Source: Centroberyx gerrardi
Taxonomy: Eukaryota > Chordata > Actinopteri > Beryciformes > Berycidae
NCBI RefSeq assembly: GCF_048128805.1
Contig: NC_135999.1
Location: forward strand, 25,505,659-25,569,658
Direction of reading: 5' to 3'
DNA: 64,000 nt
A program made the translations under genes and the position numbers. The notes below the pieces were generated by a model, which was not told where the DNA came from, ran no database searches, and was given only the letters and a program-made list of their open reading frames with translations. Positions 31,701-43,411 of this stretch are shown in pieces. Numbering within the stretch: position 1 is the stretch's first letter; every line of letters starts with the position of its first letter.

Positions 31701-34700
31701 TGGATACCTTTGATCCAAAGCATGTTACAGTACCATGTGTGCATATCTTTTTAGCATGGGTGGCCCCATGCTGAGGTTCATTCAGATTATACATAAAGTT
31801 CTTTTCATAGCAAATCATTTCAGTAACAATCCTTAAGCAGGTTTAGTTGCCATGCCAGCAATCATTTTGTTAGAATAGATTTCACACCTAATTTTGGAAT
31901 GAAGCTTATGAATTGTACAATTCATTTTAATGTTCCGTTGTTTCCTTTTTCCAGGGCTTTTCAACCTCCGCGGTTCAGACATTGAGTACAACCCAGTGTT
32001 CTTCACTTACGCTATTGTGGGGATGAACACAATAAGGTAACAGAATAAAAGGCACCGCTCCAATATATTGCTTCGATCAGTGCCACATTACCCTCCGTAA
32101 GGCTATAGACAGATGAGTTTCACAGTACACACTGTAGTACAAAGACAGCATGGCGTCACAGATCTTATGCCCCCTTGATCTAAATTGTAGCCACATTGTA
32201 TTGACCTATGAAATAGTACATTTGCATTGCATATTGGCAAATAAACACTCAATTTGTTTTATTTTAAATCATAATATACCACACATCCCACATTTCTTTC
32301 CCACTTGAAACTGGCAGCAGGCCTTACAGAAGAGGATGGTGTTGTTTTCCCCTTTGTGTCCCCAACCAGTCCATCCTCCACCCCTCCATTGTTGAGGTTT
32401 TAACCATATTGGTTGTTTTATGTTTTGTTGATGCAGTGGTTTGCCAACACTTGGTTGTTTTCTGATCAAAAACTGCTTCATTTTTCTCACCCATATCGCA
32501 CTGGAAAGAACCACTGGTAATTAGCTCCTATGATTCAACCACAGTGGTGCTTGTATAAATATTTGACAACTCACCGAAAAAAAACAAAAAAACAAAAGTG
32601 AACAGGGTGAAATGCAAAAAGGCTACTCCTAATTAATGGGAGCATTGTCCTCGTTGATAATTTCACAGGCATTTTAGGAACTTTCAAGGCCATTTTAGCA
32701 CGAACCACCGTTAATTTCTGGTCCTGTTCTGAGCAGACTAAGCATATTAATTGCTGTTGTTGGGTGAAAACCTTGTATCTCCAAAATGTCTGCTTTTCAG
32801 GAACGAAGCAAATCAGCCTTGTTTTTAGCTTGACGACCAAAAAGGTTTCATAAACCCAACAGTTGTAGAATTTTCTCGACCCATAGAGGAGCATGTAATC
32901 CTTCAACTGATCATGAAAATCACTAAAATTGGAGTTACAAGGTTTTTATCCAACGGAGACGATAAATCGCTGACCTGATTTTCCCCATTTCACTCCTTCA
33001 CTGACCTCCCTCCTCGTCTCCAGGCTGTTTGTGGACGTGAAGCGTCTGTCTGACCCGGCGGCGAGAGCCCACCTGCAGCTCGACTCCCCCAGCAAACCTG
33101 AGCTGAGCATCCAGACGTTTCCCTACGAGTCGGTCTACACCGAGCTCCAGGCCATCTGCGCCGCCCTCGGCCCCAAGGACAAAGTGTGGATCTGTGACAA
33201 GGCCAGCTGCGCCCTCACACAGGTCATCCCCAAGGTGAGAGACTGTAACCACGGACACAAATTGGTGCCATTTGCATGATGGGTGTTATTGTTAAATACC
33301 CAGATTCAGTTCAGTTCTTTTTTACAGTTCTTTGGCTCGAACCATGGTGGATAAGTTTACTTTATTGAATTTTTGTACTTGCTTTGTTTAGGTTGACACC
33401 GAACCAGGGCCTGGAAAAAAAAAAAAAGTCCCTCTAGACTCACAAGTAGCTTGTCTATTGGACAGAGTTTTGTTAACCTGTCAGCCTACAAGATTAGATT
33501 TTGGTAGCAGGGAGTCAAAACAAATCCGATTCCCTTCCCTGAAACTTTAACTAAGGATGACAGACTTTTTACCTTCTCTGGTGTTCATAACGGACACATG
33601 AATAGCTGAATATGAGCATCAGTCCAGACTGCAGTTTGCCCCTGGTTCATTTTGTTATGCTAGGCTTTCCAAGCAGCAGTAACTGCGATTATCAAATGTC
33701 AACATCCGTCTCCTTATATCGAAAAACAGCACGTTATGAGGTTGTTTTCCGTAGTTGGTTTGGATTACGTTCTCACTCCTAACTGATCTGCAGTTTGCTT
33801 GGGAGAGTACAGAGACACACATTTTCCGGTGTCTCGGTGCGGTTATTGGGTGCCAAGTTTGAATGGCATTGTTCTCATCTGCTCAAACAAACAGAACTAA
33901 AGGCAGAAACACTGCAGAGTTTGAATAAATCTTTCCCATCATGCCTGGTGTGAACGCATCCTTAGACCAGCGAATAGGTTTTTATTAATCAGGTGCACCG
34001 AGATATCTCTTCACTAAATTTGTCTTATATGAAAACATTCAATCTGTAGCTCATGTACCATTTGTCAAGAGACACAGGAATGTCTAGGCTTTGACACTTG
34101 TAATGTTGCTGATCTAGGAATTTATTCTAAAAAGAAGTTATTCTACTGTTGCATTCATTCGAAGAAGTTGGCCTCAGCTAAATGCCAAACTGTCAAAATG
34201 TCAATGTAAAATGTAAGTAGTTCCTCCTCGTCTCTTCCAGCTCCACAGGTCTCCGATTCCCTACACTCCACTCTGCCTTGCCAAGGCTGTCAAGAACGCC
34301 ACTGAGATTCAAGGCATGAAAATGGCCCATGTAAGAACCTTTGAACCGCTTTAAAATCAGCATTATACATCTCCTATAAAACTATTGAGGCTATGAGATC
34401 TTCATAAACGGGTCTGATTTCCCTCATAGAAAATGTCATACAAGTCTCCTGTCTCTCTCACCTACAGATCAAGGATGCAGTTGCCCTTTGTGAACTCTTT
34501 GCTTGGTTGGAAAAGGAGGTATTTTTAACTCTCTCTCTCTCACAGGCCATACAGTTTCAAAAGTGAAAATAATAGATATGTCCAGTATGTGTTCACAGGG
34601 TTCCCAGGCCTTGAAAGTTTGTGGATTTGAGAAAAATGAAACAAGGCCGTAAAAGTCATTGAAAATCAATGGATGGCCTTGAAAACACTAAAATGTAATA

Positions 34701-37700
34701 GGCCTTAGCGTTCTGGACCTCTCTCTGTCCTAGCATCAACACTTCACATCCTGAGGAAAACCTGATGATGGAGATTTGCGTTGATAAAGCAGCAGTTTCA
34801 AAATGAATGATTTCACCAGGATTTGTTGAGTTGACACGATCATGAGTAAAAAAAATATTTTCTTTCTCAAAATGATGTCTTATTTTGACCAATCTCAAGT
34901 CTTGCGCCAAAAAAATGCCAATTTTGAGTCCTTGAATTTCATCAAACAAGACCTTAAAAGTCATGTTTGATGAAACCTTAAAAGTCATTGAAAAGTTCTT
35001 GATTTGATTTGATTTCCAAGTCTGGGAACGCTTTGTTCTTGTAAATGTGATTACATAACCCCCGCATACACTTTAACTGTAGCCTGTTCTGTTTTAACTG
35101 TGTCTTCACGGCTGACTGCTGTGGTTATTTTTTTATAGATTCCAAAAGGCACGGTGACTGAGATGTCTGCCGCTGATAAGGCTGAGGAATTGCGCAGGTG
35201 GGTGTTTTCCTTTTCAGCTGTAGCAGTTATATAATCCAGATCGGTTTTCCTCTTTAGGTTGATGAGTTTATCCAGTTTTTAACTTCATGTCGGATTCCAC
35301 ACTTCAAAAGTAGTGGGAGAATTGTGTGGGTTTGACAGATACATGACTGTGTTTTTGATAGTGAGCATTTTGGAGTTATACCGCCCTCTGCTGCACATGG
35401 AAGTTACACACTGTCAGGGTGTGCGTAGGTCCTTTAAAAATGTCTGAAAATGTATTTACTTGAGGTATCTCTAAGGCCTTAAAAATGTTAAATACAGTGA
35501 AGTATAATTTAAAATGCAATTTCAGAGGTCTTACTGTTGTATTTTCTGAGTGTGCTGCTTTTGGAGCAAGAAATCAACCAGACATCAATAATATTGTTAT
35601 TTTCCCCTTTTGCACATTTATTTTTTGGATTAAAAATGGTCTTAAATTTGGCATCCTAACTGAATATGTTTTAAGATATATTAAGTGCCAATTTAATTTG
35701 CCAAAATCTGCAGACACCCTGCGTGATAAAGTTATTTTTCTTAAGGATTATGTGTCTTTTTCAGTCAACAGAAAGATTTTGTCGGCCTCAGTTTCCCCAC
35801 AATCTCCAGTGTTGGTCCAAACGGAGCAATCATACATTACAGGTCAGTTAATTCATCAAACATACCTAGGTCAAATTGTATTGGCAAATAATTCTTAGTG
35901 TTTGTTTTAACCTACGTGGAGCACCAGATGGGTGGGGTTTATCATGTCAGATCACGCCAGATGATGTCAGATATGTTATCAATCACATAAAAGTGAACTA
36001 AATTGACTTTCAATACTTTATAGCACTATTGTCGTACCTGGTAAACCCCACCCATCTGCCACTCCGAGTAGGTTAAAACAAACTCCCAAGAGTTATTTGC
36101 AAATACTGTTAACCAAGATCTGCTAATTATGTCAAACTACTTATAATGTCTTGAGTTTTTAATGTCTTTATTCATCCCTTCTGTCTATTTCCTTTAGACC
36201 TCTGCCTGAAACCAACAGAACTCTCTCCGTGAATGAAGTTTACCTGATAGACTCTGGAGCGCAGTACACGTAAACAAACAATCATCTATTTTACACAACA
36301 GCCACATTTATGCTACTCACTCATATGCAGTAATCCAGTGATTTTTGGGGTTTTGATCCAGACATCTCATCAATCCCAATGTATCTACCCATAAATAAGA
36401 ATGCCAACCAGCACAAAAATAATAAAGAATGTTTTTTTGTGGATTACATGCATACAGCCTTTTAATGTGCTGCATCTACACTCAGTATCATCACATGTAT
36501 TTCACTATCCCCTTCAATCCAGTTAATAATTGATGAGACAATACTGATATTCTATTTTTAAGCAACGTTTTGGTGTCTTTGGCAGTGATGGAACCACAGA
36601 CGTCACCCGCACCATGCACTTTGGGACACCCTCTGCTTTTGAGAAGGTAAATTATACATTCAAGTGCACCATTAAGGTCTATCTGTCTGTAATTTCACTC
36701 ATTTGTATTGTATGCTCTTTTTTTTCTCCAGGAATGCTTTACCTATGTACTGAAGGGACACATAGCTGTCAGTGCTGCTGTTTTCCCCAACGGAACCAAA
36801 GGTACTGCCTGCTGCTGTGACTTTAGCATTAGGTTTATTTATTTATTTGTATTGAAATCACAGTCATATAATCCCTGATGTGTCAAAGCCATAACTGACG
36901 TACAGTTGGCCTCATGAATCATAGATTTTACATTAGAAATATGTTCAGTTTTCTCCAATAGTTAAGTAAGGCTCAAATGACCCAAGAAATTGAGTACTGC
37001 ACATTTTTTTCTGTTGTTTAATTTATTCTATCAAATATATTTCTTGAATTTCCTTTGCTGAATAGAGTACTTTTCCCTAAATCTTGTCCCTCCAAGTTTT
37101 AAAATCGGACTGTGAGTGACTGTATATTACGTAACGACAAAATGTGATCCCAACTCTCCTTCCCCGTCTCCCCAGGCCACCTGTTGGATTCGTTCGCCCG
37201 TGCGGCGCTGTGGGACTCGGGGCTGGACTACCTCCACGGTACGGGACACGGCGTGGGCTGCTTCCTCAACGTCCACGAGGGGCCGTGCGGCATCAGCTAC
37301 AAGACCTTCGCCGACGAGCCGCTGGAGGCCGGCATGATCGTCAGTGACGGTACGACAGGGGGCCGGGAGGGGAGTGAATCAAACAAATCAAATGCATTCA
37401 ATCATAATGTATGTATGTTGATTACATGTTATGCGTCAAATACCACCTGAAAGGTCCCTTTAACGTTGTATGATATTCAGTATTGATCATATATAACACT
37501 ACGTGTAATCTCAGATATGTAGTAAGAAAAAAAAAAAAAAAAAACGTAAAAAAAATTTTTAAATTCAACTTCCTGAAATTCCAATTCAATTCCAATTCTG
37601 TTTCCTGTAGGTTTTTTCAAATTCTAATTCCTCAGTTGAATTGGAATTGATGAGTTCACCCTGTTGTGAATGACACCTGTAACACCTGTACACCTATATT

Positions 37701-38928
37701 TGCACAAACGCACAATAATCTCTCTCTTTTCCTGTATTTTTATGTTCTAAATCTTCATCTCCTCGTTTTTTGTCTGTTTTTCTAGAACCTGGGTACTATG
37801 AAGATGGATCTTTTGGCATTAGAATCGAAAACGTGGTCCTTGTTGTGCCATCTAAACCCAAAGTAAGCCCTTTGACTAAGAAATATGTTATATGGGTTGA
37901 GTAAGGAGCGAGCATTAATGCTTGTTCTTCGATGTTATCTTAACATAACTGCAGAAATTGAAATTCATAGTTTGACCCACACAATATGATTTCTTATAAC
38001 AATGCTATTTAAAAAAAAAAAGCAATCTTTCTCCTGCTCCTTTACATTGATGTATGTATACTACTTTGAAGAAAACTTTTTACGCAGTACATAAAGATTC
38101 TTAAACGCCATAATACTCTTCAAGCTGTTCTGTAATTATTTGGTAATGCCGATGATACTTGGCTGTGCCTCTTACCTGTGTCGTACGCATTGTCACAGAA
38201 TATTTCTTGGCTAAAATTATGCTTATCACTGACCAATATCTGAAACTAAAAAGGAGTGTTTCAAGGAAAAGCATTCATGTTTTTGTTCCCCTGCCTGTGT
38301 GTCTCCAGTACAACTACAGGAACAGGGGGAGTCTGACGTTTGAGCCCCTCACCCTCGTCCCCATCCAAGTCAAGATGATGAACACAGAGCTGCTCACCCA
38401 GAAAGAGGTGACGAATTCCCACTATGATTTTACTCCATAGCCTCCTTAATTGAACGCATAAACACATACATTCACACATTTATTTTAAAATGTTCTCTCA
38501 AACACATTACTTTTATTGGAAATTTTAAAAACACAGTGCTCCAAGTAAAATTACATACCAAATGTAGCCTACTTCACATTCTGCAGTATTGTGAGCATAG
38601 TCGCACAGCATCCGATGGTTGAGTTAGATGAAAACTAGTGAGAAATACAAACAGTTTAGCTTCAGACGACCTATATGAAAACCATAAACTGTACCTTTTG
38701 ATGTTAGATAATATTCCCAACTACTCCGGTTATATTCTGCACTCAGAGAAATCATCACAGTTCTGTCCATGGTTCGATTTGCTTGACGCTCTCTCCTCTG
38801 TGCTGCAGCGGGACTGGGTGAACGACTACCACAGGCAGTGCAGAGAGGTTGTGGGAGCGGAGCTGGAGAGGCAGGGCAGGAAGGAGGCGCTGGAGTGGCT
38901 GATCAAGGAGACCCAACCAATCGTCTGA
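27086..38928 (+). CDS. xpnpep1: Xaa-Pro aminopeptidase 1, cytosolic (20 coding exons)
   Basis: Removes the N-terminal residue from peptides with Pro at position 2; a cytosolic Mn enzyme of the pita-bread fold. Exons: 27086-27104, 27647-27771, 28096-28159, 28775-28879, 29388-29480, 30111-30254, 30595-30690, 31955-32036, 33024-33234, 34241-34330, 34468-34518, 35139-35197, 35765-35842, 36198-36269, 36586-36646, 36732-36801, 37176-37349, 37786-37862, 38309-38407, 38809-38928. This gives 629 residues. Metal ligands D424, D435, H498, E532 and E546 match human D415, D426, H489, E523 and E537 with a constant offset of nine. No signal peptide or GPI tail is present, so it is not XPNPEP2. The first exon adds MGSLESDTA before the Met that corresponds to the usual start (27655). 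All phases close and no exon is missing relative to the human protein as I know it. Confidence 0.97.
27655..27657 (+). other. xpnpep1: Alternative (canonical) xpnpep1 start codon
   Basis: This ATG in exon 2 begins [14 protein letters not shown], which aligns with the start of the short human isoform and would give 620 residues. The upstream ATG at 27086 is in frame through a phase-1 junction, so both starts are possible on the same transcript. Confidence 0.7.
28031..28095. repeat. CT microsatellite forming the exon 3 polypyrimidine tract
   Basis: A CT run of about 60 bp leads directly into the acceptor AG of xpnpep1 exon 3 (exon starts 28096), so the simple repeat serves as the splicing pyrimidine tract. 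Confidence 0.9.
28171..28194. repeat. TG microsatellite after xpnpep1 exon 3
   Basis: TG run starting 11 bp after the donor at 28160. Confidence 0.9.
28723..28752. repeat. TG microsatellite before xpnpep1 exon 4
   Basis: TG run ending 22 bp before the acceptor at 28773-28774. Confidence 0.9.
29605..29955. repeat. Interspersed repeat with cttaaaa phrases, copy 1
   Basis: Begins near aaaaagtcttaaaatctta and ends near aggtcttaaaattcttaaaa and cctgcagataccctg. Resembles the segment at 35415-35721 in wording and in its gcagacaccctg-like end. Probably a decayed non-autonomous DNA element. Confidence 0.4.
30720..30965. repeat. Decayed interspersed repeat (ctccgccaaggagg family)
   Basis: Contains ctccgccaaggaggttatgt followed by ttttcacccattttattc and acagatttccacagaatg, phrases I know from a widespread fish repeat. 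In the xpnpep1 intron after exon 7. Class not assigned. Confidence 0.4.
32755..32972. repeat. Dispersed repeat family R1, copy B
   Basis: Ordered blocks shared with copies A and C: gaaaaccttgt, tctccaaaatgtc, gcttttcagga, catgtaatccttcaactga, gaaaatcac. It ends about 50 bp before xpnpep1 exon 9. Confidence 0.6.
34595..35033. mobile_element. Decayed inverted-repeat element in xpnpep1 intron 11
   Basis: Left end cagggttcccaggccttgaa and right end ccaagtctgggaacgct are imperfect inverted repeats. The interior repeats cttaaaagtcat and ccttgaaaa phrases. No convincing target duplication. Confidence 0.4.
35415..35721. mobile_element. Non-autonomous element with cagggtgt ends
   Basis: Starts cagggtgtgcgtaggtcc and ends gcagacaccctg, inverted terminal repeats. 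The interior has taaggccttaaaaatg phrases like the copy at 29605-29955. It ends 43 bp before xpnpep1 exon 13. Confidence 0.5.
35881..36104. mobile_element. Palindromic element family P, copy 1
   Basis: The first about 50 bp (ttggcaaataattctt, gtttgttttaacctac, gatgggtggggttta) return as the reverse complement at the end (taaaccccacccatct, gtaggttaaaacaaac, agttatttgcaaa). The element is 224 bp, non-coding, between xpnpep1 exons 13 and 14. Confidence 0.7.
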
Positions 38929-39091
38929 GGAGTTTTCAGTGACTGACTCTTGTACAATCCAATCATTTTGCCCAGGAGTACGATCGATGGCTCAGCAGTG
39001 ATAACCGTTTGTGTGTTTCTGGTCTCTCTCTCTGTCTCTCACGCTCTGCTTCTTTTGTAAAGCACATCATGTCACCAGTTTTATGAAATTC

Positions 39092-39097
39092 ATTAAA
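39092..39097 (+). promoter_or_regulatory. xpnpep1: Poly(A) signal of xpnpep1
   Basis: ATTAAA, the common variant hexamer, occurs 163 bp after the stop codon and is followed by an A-rich stretch. Confidence 0.5.
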
Positions 39098-39147
39098 AAT
39101 CAAGAAAGAAAAACACTGGATTTGCTTCTGAATTTACATACTGTCAC

Positions 39148-39365
39148 TGCCTGAGCGAAAACCTTGTGTCAGCTTTTCAGGAAATATGAAAAACACCCTC
39201 ATGTTAAGTTTGACCACCATGCATTTTTGAGTTTATCCAATGAGGTTTTGAAAGGGTTTCGAGGGTTGTATAATTTTCACAACTAAAGGAGCATGTAATC
39301 CTTCAACTGAAGTGAAAAAATGAAAACCAAAAATTGGAATTATGAGGTTTGCAGATGACAACAGT
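39148..39365. repeat. Dispersed repeat family R1, copy C
   Basis: Shares gaaaaccttgt, cagcttttcagga, ggttttgaaagggtttc, catgtaatccttcaactga and ttatgaggtttgcag with copies A and B. It lies just after the xpnpep1 poly(A) signal. Confidence 0.6.
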
Positions 39366-39980
39366 GATATATATATATTTGTACAATATATCCTAGTGTA
39401 CATTTAAAGAGCAAATCAGCACTAAATCACGTTTTTTATAGCAATAGCATTAATCCTAATTTCGAATTGAGTCCTGCATCTGTTTCTATGGGCAGAAGAT
39501 TGTTGTTGCACTGCTTTCTAAGGGCTGAAACTTTCAACCTTGTTGCACTTCTGGCCAAACCTCAATCAGTGATGTGAAGGCAGGTATTTGGCAGCGTCAA
39601 AAGCTTTCCAATCAGAAAATTGTTACTAAAGATGTGTGATCCGTTATCATAGACACACCCTCCTGTTGGCTCTCGCTCCCCACCCCACTTTTACACATCT
39701 TTCAAAATTGTGTATTAGGCGCAGACTGGCTGAAAACAGTGTTTACACAAACTTACACTGCTATCCAGAGTGACTTGAACAGATAGGTTTCAGTTTTCTT
39801 GCACAAAGACACATAGCTGTTGGACGCACACTGGCTGTTGCAGGGATCAAACCTGTGACCTTTCACTTGCAGAACATTTTCTCGCTCCACTAGCCCACCC
39901 TGTCACCTACAAATCAACAACTGTAGACTGATTCAGAAACCCACCCCTATCCCTCCTAAAGGCGAACACTCCTCCATCCT

Positions 39981-41835
39981 CTAAAGCTGCATGTAAAAAA
40001 TGGGCGGGTCCAGGATGACGCCGCTGGCCGGGTCCTTGGCGTACTCCTGGAACGACAGCGGCAGTGAAAGCGCAGTTTGCTCCTCCGGCGCTCGGGGGGC
40101 TCCGGTCGTCTCCTTCTCCGCCTCCTTCTCCGCCTCCTCCTCCTCCTCCACCCCTATGGGCAGCGGGTTGCTGTAGATGTAGTAGATCCTGGAGTTGTCC
40201 TTGGCCGCGTCGGGCTTCCTGAAGAGGGCCAGAGGGTTCATGAAACTGGCCGACCTCTTCACCGCTTTGACCGCCACCGGGTTCACCGGCTCGTCCCGGG
40301 TCACTGCGCTCTCATACACATGGGCCCGCTTTGACTGCCTGGCGGAGAGACGGGTTCACTTCATTACACTAATGAGTTCAATGGAATTTTACACTGCATA
40401 CTTAGAGCTATAGATAGACCAGAAGTGGCTCTGACTGTCCATGTCCATCTGAATTTAGGTGTAAACACTGTAAGGCTGAGCAGTGGGTTTATGGGTAGAC
40501 TCACTCTCAGACAAGTGTCTTAATGACAGACAAAATGGCTTTTTTTATTCTAGAACTAGTTTTTATTTTTATTCTAAAACTAGAACTTAATTCCATGAAG
40601 TTCTAGTTTTACTGGATTTAGGGTTCACATAATGCTTAAGAGTTTATAAATATGACACTAAAGATCATTTAAAAACAATGTTACTTGCTGGCATGAATGT
40701 GAAATTTCCCTAATATTAAAAAGAAGGTTAGTCTGAATCTCTTCTTTACCAATACTCAGGATGTGATGTAACTATCCCATGTGTTATTAAACTAGGGGGG
40801 TGCAGCTGCTTAGAAACCCCCACTTGGATCTCAAGAGTTATGAAACTTCACAGTGAAATCTGAAAAGAGTTTCAGAAAAAGATGGATGCAGGCAAGCCGT
40901 AGTGTGTGATCAATATGTGATGTTTACCTGGTGCGGTTGTAGCAGACCGTGATGCAGTACAGGCCGGTGAAAGTGAGGACACACAAGGCCAGGGAGATGA
41001 GGACGATGTTGAACACTTTGACTTCTGGGTAATGGAAAACACAGAAAGCAGAAACACTGAAACATCATTCTCACAAACTAATTCTATGGTGTTGCATCAA
41101 AAGTTAAAGGAATAGTAAGGTAGGTGTAGGTGGAAAAATAATGGCTTTTCCACATATATAATAATGACTATAACAATAACTGGATTTGTATTCCTTTTTC
41201 TTAACACATTCACAAAGTGCTGTAAAATAAAAGTCTATTTATATAACACTTTTCAATAACAAAACAAGTGTTAAAAGTGTAAAATAAATAAAACAAAAAA
41301 AAGTTAAAAACAAACAGAAAATTAAAACAGACCAAAGGAAAGAGGACAAAAGAGAGCAGGACATTAAGTGCAAAAAGAACCAAACATAAAGGGAAGATCC
41401 AAGAATCAAGCTGCTGGCTTGTTTGATGTCAATTATGCTAATTATGATCATTCAAACTCAGAATCCATTGGGGAATATGAAGAAACAAGAATGCCAGCCC
41501 CTTATGTCTTTTACTTTAAGAATGTGGAACAACAACAAGGCTTTGTGAACTTTTTTTTAAAGAACCAGTAAATAAATTGCATGTAAAGCTCTTCATTTTA
41601 AAGACAAAAACAAAGCACATGAATGAAGGAAATGCAGCAACAAACCAAACAGGGCCGTGTTTATCTCCTGGTCACGCAGTCCCAGAGCTGCCGTCCCGTT
41701 CAGATGGGCGCTGGCGGCCGTCGAGGCGCCGTCCTGTTGGGCTCCACTCATGCTGCTGCCATTGGCTTCCAAAACATGGACTGAGACGGGGCTCCGAGCC
41801 TCTCTCTCACTGGTGTGAATAGAAAACCAAGCCAT
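39981..41835 (-). CDS. Unrecognised small single-pass membrane protein (3 or more exons)
   Basis: Coding exons on the minus strand: 41835-41646, 41024-40928 and 40338-39981, with phase-matched GT/AG junctions. Starting at the ATG at 41833-41835 gives 214 residues. Seen: an N-terminal part with two sequons (NGS, NGT), one transmembrane helix (about 67-90, FNIVLISLALCVLTF and on), a basic YNRTRQSKR stop-transfer, and a cytoplasmic tail. The tail holds RSASFMNPLALFRKP, YYIYSNPLPIG, a Glu/Lys-rich stretch and the C-terminus FYMQL. The glycosylation sites imply N-out topology. The start is uncertain: a splice acceptor lies inside this first exon (before 41809), and a strong-Kozak ATG with signal-like MASLLLFFWPWLSLLS lies upstream at about 42973. 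I do not recognise the family. Confidence 0.7.
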
Positions 41836-41970
41836 GTGACTGGAGCGGCTCGCCTCAGTCGCCGTGGAGACACCCCCCTTCTTTTGTCACCCCTTCAGTT
41901 CAAGTTGGACCCCCCCTTCCTCTCCTCCACACCCCCTGTTTACTGCTCATTATGCTCTCCATCTTTGGGG

Positions 41971-41972
41971 GA

Positions 41973-42005
<33 letters not shown>

Positions 42006-42019
42006 GGGGGGGGGGGGGA
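41971..42019. repeat. TG microsatellite followed by a poly(G) tract
   Basis: TG run of about 30 bases runs straight into 15 or more G residues, in the first intron or promoter side of the minus-strand membrane gene. Confidence 0.9.
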
Positions 42020-42894
42020 TGCTGGGCCTTTTATACTGTTTGTAATAAGCTGTGAGTGCTGACCCAGAACCAGACTGTTTGTCTGCGTTCAGGTTGCAAA
42101 GACCAGAACAGAAAACATGCGAGAACTTAAAGATAAACTCAACCAAAGGTGATTTTTGGGTTCAGTGAAAAACTGATAAGCCCCTGCAGTACTGAAAGTG
42201 CCTGGCAAGTGCAGGAAAAACCACGTTTGCAAAGTAAAAAGTTTAGTTCACTCCTAAACTTTACATTTTATCTCATGTAAGATAAAGGAACTTTTTCTAG
42301 AGACTTGATGTGCGGCGGCAAGAATCAATACTTTGCAACAGTGACTTTTGTTATCCTGCAAAACATTTTCTTATAATTTCTCTTGTGAGTTTTCGGCTTT
42401 GAGTTCTTAAGAGCAAAAAGCAATCCTCTGACATCAAATGCATGAGATGGATGAAAGAACATTTATGAAAAGTAATGTTGCCCTTGTGAAACATACTACA
42501 GTTTATGCATAGTATGTGTCTGGAAAAAACGAAGTCCATAAAATTTCTCTTCAACCACCTCAAGCAATTGCAGTTCAGTGGCTTCATAGAGGTCATGCAT
42601 GTTTTTTAATCTCGGGAACTTGCAACACAAACCTTATAAAACTAGAAGATGATCATGGAATTTGTTAGGAAAATATCTCCTGCTGCAGAATAGAAACCTA
42701 AGTCAGTTTCATTCTGGTTTAACTAAATTTAAGCAGATTTCCCGGCCATCTCAGTGTTTTAACATCAAGAGAGTTTCACTGTCTTTATGTTCATCGCTGC
42801 CTGATTTCTGTGTACAATAACCCAAATGACTCAGATCAATAAACCAGGACCAGATCTTATAATGTGAGTGTCAGTCAGGCTCCGGCGGCCTCCT

Positions 42895-42975
42895 GACCGT
42901 CCGGCTGCTGGTCTCCATGGTTCCACTGAGCAGCGAGAGCCAAGGCCAGAAAAACAACAACAAAGACGCCATTCT
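42895..42975 (-). other. Possible signal-peptide first exon of the minus-strand membrane gene
   Basis: On the minus strand an ATG in strong context (gagaATGG) opens MASLLLFFWPWLSLLSG, a plausible signal peptide. The frame stops after 33 residues. The only phase-compatible donor (gtcagg) is weak, and joining it to the next exon would need a shifted acceptor. Offered as an alternative start only. Confidence 0.25.
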
Positions 42976-43172
42976 CCTCTCTGCTTATGCTTCACTTCAC
43001 CCTGGAGCACCATGGGAGATATTATGCAATTAGTTGAGAGTCTAATTAAAGAGCATTTTGTCTCGCTATTTGACGAGATGAGGGATGTTTACCTTGATTT
43101 GCCTAGTGGAAGTTGCAGGGTGAGACAGAGTGCTTAGTAGACCTTGGTGAAATACTGTACTATTTTAAGTTT

Positions 43173-43411
43173 TTGGCAAATTTCCTCTGTTTTAACCTGC
43201 ATTGGAGAACCAAATGGGTGGGGTTTGCTACATAGCATGGTACAACAGGTACTAGAAGGGGTAGATCATCACAGGAAAGTATTTGAAAGTCCATTTAGTG
43301 TAGACTACTTTTCTGGTTGACAACTTACCTGGCTCTATTTGAATTGTTCTGATGCAGAATATTCTACCCATATCTGTCACTCCAAGCTAGTTAAAAAGTT
43401 ATTTGCGCAAA
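43173..43411. mobile_element. Palindromic element family P, copy 2
   Basis: Same ends as the element at 35881-36104 (ttggcaaat, ttttaacctgc, aaatgggtggggttt; then gtcactccaagc, agttatttgc). The interior phrase aaagtatttgaaagtcc is the complement of ggactttc.aatacttt in copy 1, so the copy is inverted relative to it. Confidence 0.6.
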
